From contig NZ_CP158374.1 of the NCBI RefSeq assembly GCF_040267705.1, forward strand, positions 2,666,001 to 2,730,000: a stretch of 64,000 nt of DNA, read 5' to 3'. Of this stretch, positions 58,361 to 64,000 are shown in pieces (positions within the stretch are counted from its first letter, which is position 1; every line of letters begins with the position of its first letter). The notes beneath the pieces were generated by a model. It was not told the origin of the DNA, searched no databases, and was given only the letters and a program-made list of their open reading frames with translations. The DNA comes from Agromyces sp. G08B096. GTDB lineage: Bacteria > Actinomycetota > Actinomycetes > Actinomycetales > Microbacteriaceae. The position numbers were made by a program, and so were the translations under genes.

Positions 58361-58843
58361 GTGCCGGTGACGAGCGCCGGGCTCCTGCTCGTGCGACGCG
58401 GGCCCGGCGGGCCCGAGGTCTTCATCGCGCATATGGGCGGCCCGTTCTGGGCGCGCAAGCGCGAGGGCGCCTGGTCGATCCCCAAGGGCGAGTTCGACGT
58501 CGGCGGAGAGGATCCGCTCGCCGCGGCGCGGCGCGAGTTCGCCGAGGAGCTCGGCCGACCGGCGCCGGCCGGCACCGCCGTCGACCTCGGCGAGTTCCGT
58601 TACGCATCGGGCAAGCGCCTGCACGTCTTCGCGGTCGAGGTGCCCGACTTCGACGCCGAGCCGGTGACGAGCAACACGTTCGAGCTCGAGTGGCCGCCCC
58701 GCTCGGGCCGCCGGCAGGCGTTCCCCGAGATCGACGAGGCGCGCTGGTGCGCCCTCGACGAGGCGCGGCCGCTGCTCGTGGCCGGCCAGCGCCCCGTGCT
58801 CGACGCCGTCGCCGCGCACTTCGGCGAGCAGTCGGGCGGGTGA
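58361..58843 (+). CDS. Nudix hydrolase
   Basis: The 160-residue protein has the Nudix box GEFDVGGEDPLAAARREFAE followed by ELGRP, with the REFxEEL core intact. WSIPKGEFD in front and RWCALDEARPLL behind are typical of diadenosine-polyphosphate or NTP-type pyrophosphohydrolases. GTG 58361 is the only start before the first strand. It overlaps or abuts the coiled-coil gene downstream. Confidence 0.88.
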   Translation: MPVTSAGLLLVRRGPGGPEVFIAHMGGPFWARKREGAWSIPKGEFDVGGEDPLAAARREFAEELGRPAPAGTAVDLGEFRYASGKRLHVFAVEVPDFDAEPVTSNTFELEWPPRSGRRQAFPEIDEARWCALDEARPLLVAGQRPVLDAVAAHFGEQSGG

Positions 58844-58845
58844 GC

Positions 58846-59802
58846 ATGGCCGACGCCGACGCGCTCGCCGACATCGCGGACGAGCTGTACGGGCTCGACG
58901 CCGACGAGTTCACCGCGGCGCGCAACGCGCGCGTGAAGGCCCTGCGGATCCAGGATCGCGCGCTCGCCTCGCGGGTCGCCGAGTTCCGGAAGCCCTCGAC
59001 GGCCGCGTGGGTCGTGAACCAGCTCGCCCGCCACCGGCCCGACGAGCTCGACGAGCTGCTCGCCCTCGGCAACGAGCTGCGCGCCGCCCAGGCCGACCTC
59101 GACGCGAAGGCGCTCACCGCCCTGGCGCGCGAGCGGCGGAAGCTGGTCGCCGCGATGGCACGCACGGCCGCCGCCGTCGCCGAGGAGCTCGGCAGCCCGG
59201 TGCGCCCGGCGACGGTGGAGGAGGTCGCCGAGACGCTGCAGGCGGCACTGACGGATGCTTCCGCCGCCGACGCCGTCCGGAGCGGCCGGCTCGTCCGCGC
59301 GCTCGAGGCGATCGGCACCGAGGTCGACCTCGGCGGCGCCGTCGCGGGCGGCGTCCCGCGCCGGGGCGGGTCCGGCGCCGCGCGCGTCCGGGCGGGCGGC
59401 TCGCGGTCGAAGGGCGATGACCGCCCGGCCGGGCCGGTGGCCGTGCCGCCTCCGTCGGTGGAGGAGGACGCCCGCTTCGCGGCGCGGAGGAAGGCCGAGC
59501 GCGAGCGCGCCGAGCGGGCCGCCGCCGACGCCGAGGGCCGCGCGGAGGACGCCGAAGCCGCCGAGGCCGCGGTGCGGGAACGGCTGACCGCGGCCCAGGA
59601 GGCGCTGGAGGCGGCGGAGCGGGAGCGTGACGAGCTCGAGCACCGCCTGCGCGAGATCGAGTCGCAGCTCGCCGACGCCGAGCGCACGGTCGCGGAGGCG
59701 CAGCGCGCCCTTCGCCCGCTCGAGCGCGAGCACGACCGCGCCGCCCGGTCGGCCGACGAAGCCCGGGCCGCGGCCGACGAGCTTCGCGCCGAGCTCGACT
59801 GA
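58846..59802 (+). CDS. Hypothetical coiled-coil protein
   Basis: The 318-residue protein has an N-terminal helical domain (about 1-150: ELYGLDADEFTAARNARVKA, RKPSTAAWVVNQLARHRPDE), a Gly/Arg/Pro-rich linker (about 165-195) and a long Ala/Glu/Arg coiled coil (about 200-318: RKAERERAERAAADAEGRAE, RDELEHRLREIESQLADAER). The first domain is a recognisable but uncharacterised actinobacterial family. The ATG 58846 start is 2 bp after the Nudix stop; a GTG at 58840 that overlaps the stop (GTGA) is an equally good alternative. Confidence 0.75.
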   Translation: MADADALADIADELYGLDADEFTAARNARVKALRIQDRALASRVAEFRKPSTAAWVVNQLARHRPDELDELLALGNELRAAQADLDAKALTALARERRKLVAAMARTAAAVAEELGSPVRPATVEEVAETLQAALTDASAADAVRSGRLVRALEAIGTEVDLGGAVAGGVPRRGGSGAARVRAGGSRSKGDDRPAGPVAVPPPSVEEDARFAARRKAERERAERAAADAEGRAEDAEAAEAAVRERLTAAQEALEAAERERDELEHRLREIESQLADAERTVAEAQRALRPLEREHDRAARSADEARAAADELRAELD

Positions 59803-59822
59803 ACCCGCGTGGACCCGGCGGG

Positions 59823-60017
59823 CTAGCGCCCGCTCGCGCCGTCGTCGCGACCGCCGCCGACCGCGATCCGCAGCACGAAGAACACCACGACGGCGACGCC
59901 GGCGACGATCGCGAGCTTCGCGATGAACCACAGCACGCTGAACACCACGTCGACGAGCACCCAGGCGATGATGACGGCGACGATCACGCCGATGACGGTC
60001 CAGACGGTGCGGCTCAT
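59823..60017 (-). CDS. Small membrane protein
   Basis: The 64-residue protein has two hydrophobic stretches (VWTVIGVIVAVIIAWVLVDV and LWFIAKLAIVAGVAVVVFFV) and a charged C-terminus (GGGRDDGASGR), as in small DUF-type actinobacterial membrane proteins. Function unknown. It is convergent with the coiled-coil gene. Confidence 0.7.
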   Translation of the reverse strand: MSRTVWTVIGVIVAVIIAWVLVDVVFSVLWFIAKLAIVAGVAVVVFFVLRIAVGGGRDDGASGR

Positions 60018-60120
60018 CCTCCGAGCCTACGCGGCGCGCCGGGCCGGGGCCCGCCGCCGGAATCGGAGATCTTCGTCCGTCCTCTGGCGCGTGCCGGGAA
60101 AAGCCAAGAGAATTCGGACA

Positions 60121-60133
60121 TCTTCTGAGAAGA
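60121..60133. promoter_or_regulatory. Small palindrome upstream of the alpha/beta hydrolase
   Basis: TCTTCT-G-AGAAGA is a perfect 6+6 inverted repeat in an AT-richer part of the 196-bp leader, 80 bp before the start codon; a possible regulator site. Confidence 0.35.
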
Positions 60134-60213
60134 CGGGACGGAACGACCGTCCTCCCACAGCACCGCAGGAGCCGCACGAGAACCACGAACCACCGACCGC
60201 GAGGAGCAGGAAC

Positions 60214-61047
60214 ATGACCACCACCGAACCGACGCCCATCGTCCTGGTCCACGGACTCTGGATGACCCCGAAGAGCTGGGACACCTGGGCGGAGCGCTTC
60301 CGCGCCCGCGGCCACGAGGTGATCGCTCCAGGCTGGCCGGGGATCGACGACCGAGCGGTCGCGGACATCCGGTCGAACCCCGAGGCCCTGAAGGGCGTCG
60401 GGCTGAAGCAGATCGCCGACCACTACGAGCAGATCATCCGCGCGCTTCCTCGCAAGCCGATCATCATGGGCCACTCCTTCGGCGGAGTGCTGATGCAGAT
60501 GCTCGCCGACCGCGGGCTCGGCGTCGCGTACGTCGGCGTCGCCCCCGGCCAGACCGCCGGCATCGCGACCCTGCCGTTCTCCACGCTCTGGAGCGGAACC
60601 CCCATCCTGTCCAACCCGTTCGGGCGCAACGGCGCGAAGCCGCTCTCGAAGCGGCACTTCCACTACACCTTCGGCAACGACCTCAGCCGCGCCGAGTCCG
60701 ATCGCATCTGGGAGGAGCAGGCGGTGAACTCGGTCAACCGGGTCTTCTTCGAGGGCGTCGCCTCGACGCTCAACGAGCGCGGCGGGGTCACCCACGTCGA
60801 CTACGCCCGGCCCGACCGCGCGCCGCTGCTCGTCATCACCGGTGAGCGCGACCACGTGGTGCCTCCCGCCATCGGCAAGGCGATCGTGAAGAAGTACACG
60901 TCGACCGGCAGCCCGTCGGTCGTCGAGTACCGCCAGTTCCCGGGCCGCACCCATCGGCTGGTCAGCCAGGACGGCTGGGAGGAGATCGCCGATGCGGCGC
61001 TCGACTGGGCGCTCGCCCACCAGCAGGCGCCCCGCGTCGACGCCTGA
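60214..61047 (+). CDS. Alpha/beta hydrolase
   Basis: The 277-residue enzyme has the oxyanion-hole segment IVLVHGLWMTPKSWDTWAER, nucleophile S88 in IMGHSFGGVLMQ, acid Asp in VITGERDHVVPP and His in FPGRTHRLVSQ. No signal peptide. Close families include haloalkane-type and non-haem peroxidase-like hydrolases; the substrate cannot be assigned. ATG 60214 follows GAGGAGCAGG. Downstream is a strong bidirectional terminator. Confidence 0.88.
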   Translation: MTTTEPTPIVLVHGLWMTPKSWDTWAERFRARGHEVIAPGWPGIDDRAVADIRSNPEALKGVGLKQIADHYEQIIRALPRKPIIMGHSFGGVLMQMLADRGLGVAYVGVAPGQTAGIATLPFSTLWSGTPILSNPFGRNGAKPLSKRHFHYTFGNDLSRAESDRIWEEQAVNSVNRVFFEGVASTLNERGGVTHVDYARPDRAPLLVITGERDHVVPPAIGKAIVKKYTSTGSPSVVEYRQFPGRTHRLVSQDGWEEIADAALDWALAHQQAPRVDA

Positions 61048-61054
61048 GCACCGG

Positions 61055-61090
61055 TGAAGACGGATGCCCGGCCCGGGGCATCCGTCTTCA
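61055..61090. terminator. Perfect 15-bp hairpin between hydrolase and sirtuin genes
   Basis: TGAAGACGGATGCCC (61055-61069) and GGGCATCCGTCTTCA (61076-61090) are exact complements around GGCCCG. It lies between two convergent genes and contains the GGATGCC heptamer in both arms. With A/T-rich ends on each strand (TGAA...TTCA) it is the most classic intrinsic terminator of the window. Confidence 0.8.
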
Positions 61091-61095
61091 TCGGG

Positions 61096-61803
61096 TCACG
61101 GCGTGCCAGGACCGATGGCCTGCAGCACCTCGTCGACCCACGCCGGCACGAGCATGCCCGCGAGGCCGTGCCTGACCTCGTCGAACAGCAGCGACACCTC
61201 GCTCTCGACGAGGTTCAGCTCGAGCGTGGCGGCCCCGAACCCGGCGGCCGTGAGCACGAACCCCGCCGCCGGGTAGACCGCGCCCGAGGTGCCGATCGCG
61301 ACGAAGCGGTCGCACGCGGCGAGCGCGAGGTCGATGCGGTCGAGCTCGTACGGGCGCTCGCCGAACCAGACCACGTCGGGGCGGAGCGCTCGCGCACCGC
61401 ACACCGGGCAGGTCGCATCGTCGGCGAGGTCGCCCGGCACCGGCATCCTGGCGCCGCACGCCTCGCAGAGCGCCGTGTCGAGCCGGCCGTGCATGTGCAC
61501 GACCCGGGTCGACCCCGCCTGCTCGTGCAGATCGTCGATGTTCTGCGTCACCACGAGCAGGTCGTCGCCGAGACGCCGCTCGAGGCGGGCAAGCGCCAGG
61601 TGCGCCGGGTTCGGGCGGGCGGATGCCGCGGCCCGGCGCCTGGCGTCGTAGAAGCGCTGCACGGTGAGGGGGTCCCTGGCGAACGCCTCCGGCGTCGCGA
61701 CGTCCTCGACCCGGTGCCCCTCCCAGAGCCCGCCGTCGTCGCGGAACGTGGGCACGCCGCTCTCGGCGGAGATCCCCGCCCCGGTCAGCACCACGATCCG
61801 CAC
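61096..61803 (-). CDS. Sirtuin, NAD-dependent protein deacylase (class III, SIRT5/CobB-like)
   Basis: The 235-residue sirtuin has LTGAGISAESGVPTFRDDGG (NAD site), TQNIDDLHE, catalytic His105 in HMHG, and a zinc module CEACGARM...CPVCGARA. Y52 and R55 in FYDARR match the Tyr-x2-Arg pair that favours succinyl/malonyl-lysine, so it may be a desuccinylase as well as a deacetylase. RPDVVWFGERP is also class III-like. GTG 61803 is the likely start, because the Rossmann strand begins one residue later; the GGGGGA site is unusually close, so a slightly upstream start is possible. Confidence 0.92.
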   Translation of the reverse strand: MRIVVLTGAGISAESGVPTFRDDGGLWEGHRVEDVATPEAFARDPLTVQRFYDARRRAAASARPNPAHLALARLERRLGDDLLVVTQNIDDLHEQAGSTRVVHMHGRLDTALCEACGARMPVPGDLADDATCPVCGARALRPDVVWFGERPYELDRIDLALAACDRFVAIGTSGAVYPAAGFVLTAAGFGAATLELNLVESEVSLLFDEVRHGLAGMLVPAWVDEVLQAIGPGTP

Positions 61804-61898
61804 TCCCCCATTGTGACGCCGGCGCCGCGGGCCCAAACCTGAGACCCTGCGTGACGGGCGGTCGGATCGGCCGCCGACGACCGGGTTACGCTCGTCGC

Positions 61899-62984
61899 AT
61901 GCCCGCCCACGAGTCCGGTCGCCCTGCCGCCCTCCACCCCGAGACCGTCGTCGTCACCGCCGGCCGCCCGCCGCACGACCCCGACCAGCCGCTCAATCTG
62001 CCGGTCCACCTCACCTCGACCTACGTCGCGGGCGGCGAGCTCGAGTACGGCCGATACGGGAACCGGTCGTGGACCGCCTTCGAAGAAACCCTCGGTGCGC
62101 TCGAGGGAAGCCGGTGCGTCTCGTTCGCCTCCGGCATCGCCGCGATCGCCGCGGTGCTCGACCTCGTCGAACCCGGCGGCGTGGTGGTCGCGCCGCGCCA
62201 CTCGTACACCGGCACGGTGGGCCAGCTCGCCGACCGCGAGGCATCCGGCCGGCTCCGCGTGCGCTGGGTCGATGTCACCGACACGGACGCGGTGATCGCC
62301 GCGACCGACGGCGCCGCGCTGCTCTGGTTCGAGACGCCGACGAACCCGGCGCTCGAGGTCGCCGACATCGGCGCGCTCGCGGCGGGCGCGCACGCCAACG
62401 GTGCGCTCGTCGCGGTCGACAACACGTTCGCGACGCCGCTGCGCCAGCGCCCGCTCGCCGACGGCGCCGACCTCGTCGTGCACTCGGCCACGAAGTCGAT
62501 CTCGGGCCACAGCGACGTGCTCATGGGCGCCGTGGTCGCGGCATCCGAGGCGCACGCCGACGCGCTCGTCGCTCGACGGTCGCTCGGCGGAGCCATCCCG
62601 TCGGCCTTCGAGGCGTTCCTCGCGCTGCGGGGTCTGCGCACGCTCCCCGTACGGCTCGACCGCGCCGAGGCGACCGCTCGCACGCTCGTCGAACGGCTCT
62701 CCGGTCACCCCGGTCTCGACGAGGTCCGCTACCCGGGCTTCGGGTCGATCGTCTCCATCGTGCTCCGCGGCGGCGCCGCCCCGGCCGACGCGCTCGTCGG
62801 CCGCACCGCCCTCTGGATCCACGCGACCAGCCTCGGCGGGGTCGAGTCGACGTTCGAACGCCGCCGGCGCTGGCCCGCTGAGGCCGAGACCATCCCCGAC
62901 GGGCTCGTCCGACTCTCCGTCGGCCTCGAGCACCCCGACGACCTCGCCGCCGACCTGATCCAGGCACTCGACGCCGTCGGCTGA
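61899..62984 (+). CDS. Trans-sulfuration-type PLP enzyme (cystathionine gamma-synthase/lyase family)
   Basis: The 361-residue protein has the Cys/Met-metabolism PLP fold: NLPVHLTSTYVAGGELEYGR, YGNRSWTAFEETLGALEG, SFASGIAAIAAVL, YTGTVGQL, D174 in VAVDNTFATPLRQRP, and the Schiff-base K199 in HSATKSISGHSD. LSVGLEHPDDLAADL is the usual C-terminus. Which of cystathionine synthase, lyase or methionine gamma-lyase it is cannot be decided. ATG 61899 has only a weak site; an in-frame ATG at 61851 is less likely as it overlaps non-conserved sequence. It is divergent from the sirtuin gene. Confidence 0.9.
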   Translation: MPAHESGRPAALHPETVVVTAGRPPHDPDQPLNLPVHLTSTYVAGGELEYGRYGNRSWTAFEETLGALEGSRCVSFASGIAAIAAVLDLVEPGGVVVAPRHSYTGTVGQLADREASGRLRVRWVDVTDTDAVIAATDGAALLWFETPTNPALEVADIGALAAGAHANGALVAVDNTFATPLRQRPLADGADLVVHSATKSISGHSDVLMGAVVAASEAHADALVARRSLGGAIPSAFEAFLALRGLRTLPVRLDRAEATARTLVERLSGHPGLDEVRYPGFGSIVSIVLRGGAAPADALVGRTALWIHATSLGGVESTFERRRRWPAEAETIPDGLVRLSVGLEHPDDLAADLIQALDAVG

Positions 62985-63079
62985 GGCCGGCCCGCCCGCA
63001 CTCGGCCATGTCGGGCGATGCCCGGACTACGCTCGAACCGGGCGGTCCGCATCGACGGCCGACCGGGAGGAGCAGTTCC

Positions 63080-64000
63080 GTGGGCCGCAGCGACGACATC
63101 GGATTCGCGGCCGTCGCACGGCTCGCCGGCGTCTCGCCCGGAACCGTCTCCAACACGCTGAACCGGCCCGAGAAGGTGGCCGCCGCCACCCGCGAGCGCG
63201 TCCTCGCGGCCATCGAGGCGCTCGAGTTCGTGCCCAATCGCGCCGCCTCCGCCCTCCGCCTCGGCAGCAGCAAGCTCATCGGCCTCGTCGTGCCCGAGAC
63301 GACCAACCCCTTCTACGCGGCCATCGCGAGCGCCGTCAGCGAGGAGGCGGCCCGGCTCGGCTACCTCATGGCGCTCTGCGTCAGTCACGACGATCCCGAC
63401 CTCGAGCTGGCGAGCTTCAACGCGCTCGCGGAGCAGCGGGCCGCCGGCGTGCTCGTCGTGCCGCTCAGCGCCGACCGCGACCGGCTCCGCCGACTCCGGA
63501 TGGTCGGCGCCCGACTCGTGCTCGTCGACCGGACCGCAGACCCCGAGGAGGGTTGCTCGGTCGCCGTCGACGACGTGCGGGGCGGGCGGCTCGCCGTCGA
63601 GCATCTCGTCGACAGCGGCTGCAGCTCCATCGTCGTGGTCAACGGCGACCTCGACATCCCGCAGTGCGCCGACCGCAGCGCGGGCGCGCACGCCGCCGCC
63701 GCGGCGGCCGGTGTGCAGCTCCGCGAGGTCGTCGTCGAGAGGATGACCGTCGAGGCGGGCGCCCAGGCGGGTGCCGCGCTGGCGTCCGACCCGCCCATGG
63801 GCGTCTTCTGCGCGAACGACCAGCTGGCGGTCGGCGTCATCACGGCGCTCACGGACGCCGGTGTCCGCGTCCCCGAGGACGTCGCGGTGGTGGGCTACGG
63901 CGATCTCGAGATCGCCGACATCGGACGGGTGCCGCTCACCACGGTGGAGCAGCCCAAGGCCCGCGTCGGCCGTGCCGCCGTCGACGCCCTCGCGGCCGAG
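63080..64000 (+). CDS. LacI-family transcriptional regulator (3' end outside the window)
   Basis: The frame is open from GTG 63080 to the last base, 307 codons. The N-terminus has the HTH (about residues 8-35: FAAVARLAGVSPGTVSNTLN), followed by a sensor domain with LIGLVVPETTNPFYAAIASA, FCANDQLAVGVITALTDAG and AVVGYGDLEIADIGRVPLTT, so only the last few tens of residues are missing. GGAGGAG at 63066-63072 fixes the start. It belongs to the LacI subgroup with SNTLNRP in the recognition helix, unlike the three other LacI proteins here. Target unknown, probably downstream. Confidence 0.9.
   Translation, partial: MGRSDDIGFAAVARLAGVSPGTVSNTLNRPEKVAAATRERVLAAIEALEFVPNRAASALRLGSSKLIGLVVPETTNPFYAAIASAVSEEAARLGYLMALCVSHDDPDLELASFNALAEQRAAGVLVVPLSADRDRLRRLRMVGARLVLVDRTADPEEGCSVAVDDVRGGRLAVEHLVDSGCSSIVVVNGDLDIPQCADRSAGAHAAAAAAGVQLREVVVERMTVEAGAQAGAALASDPPMGVFCANDQLAVGVITALTDAGVRVPEDVAVVGYGDLEIADIGRVPLTTVEQPKARVGRAAVDALAAE

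Noticed and set aside
62985-63079. LacI-type operator upstream of the last regulator
   Set aside because: The gap has no palindrome of the GGGAAA class and no other convincing inverted repeat.

Overview
The window is very GC-rich DNA with dense, mostly short-gapped gene layout, frequent 4-bp ATGA/GTGA start-stop overlaps, GTG starts and strong G/C preference at third codon positions. Gene content (LacI-regulated sugar ABC systems, actinobacterial-type xylose isomerase, Eis-like acetyltransferase, DUF993 and DUF6807 proteins) points to a high-GC actinobacterium, most probably a soil or plant-associated member of the Microbacteriaceae (Agromyces-like). That placement is an inference from style and families, not from a marker gene. 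I see no rRNA, tRNA, prophage, insertion sequence or CRISPR array.

Positions 1-42113 are a large carbohydrate-utilisation region made of about eight modules. (i) 1-4610: the C-terminal end of a GH43 xylosidase-type enzyme, a LacI regulator and divergent xylA-xylB. (ii) 4808-12334: a leftward operon of GH42 beta-galactosidase, ThuA-like protein and glycerate kinase, divergent from a sugar ABC importer whose binding-protein gene carries a one-base frameshift. (iii) 12383-17920: an AraC regulator divergent from a DUF5107/TPR protein and a cellulase-like glycosidase. (iv) 17980-23213: a leftward operon of ABC binding protein, two permeases, a YesL-like membrane protein and a GH29 fucosidase. (v) 23347-29470: leftward genes for a LacI regulator, an M24-fold protein without its metal ligands, a DUF6807 protein, a cupin, a sugar oxidoreductase and a GH43-like enzyme. 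(vi) 29637-35305: a rightward operon (extended SDR, KDG-dehydratase, enolase-superfamily enzyme, ketoglutarate-semialdehyde dehydrogenase, MFS exporter) fitting oxidative uronate/aldarate breakdown to 2-oxoglutarate. (vii) 35345-37920: a Gfo/Idh/MocA oxidoreductase divergent from another LacI regulator. (viii) 38618-42113: oxidoreductase, DUF993 protein and sugar-phosphate isomerase-like protein.

A family of 15-17 bp palindromes of the form GGGAAA-NCGN-TTTCCC lies in most of these promoter regions, and two pairs of sites are nearly identical between modules v/vi and vii, suggesting one interlocked LacI-type regulon.

Positions 42117-62984 are mixed, mostly housekeeping or accessory single genes: a lipoprotein, an ABC exporter, an Eis-like acetyltransferase, an animal-type haem peroxidase, an AI-2E/PerM-type membrane protein, a Ser/Thr kinase, a lipase-maturation-factor protein, two Nudix hydrolases, a metallo-beta-lactamase-fold hydrolase, an F420-type NADP oxidoreductase divergent from a MarR regulator, a DUF1540 protein, a tandem GNAT protein, a PHP phosphoesterase, several small proteins, an alpha/beta hydrolase, a sirtuin and a trans-sulfuration-type PLP enzyme. 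The window closes inside another LacI regulator.

The most unusual DNA is non-coding: a composite repeat locus at 37945-38409 (five 54-bp palindromic units, a 12-bp minisatellite and two 22-bp-stem hairpins) with a relative at 4673-4730; an 11-copy 7-bp repeat at 47761; a strongly over-represented GGATGCC heptamer; and two genes of the uronate operon that switch from G-rich to C-rich along their length.
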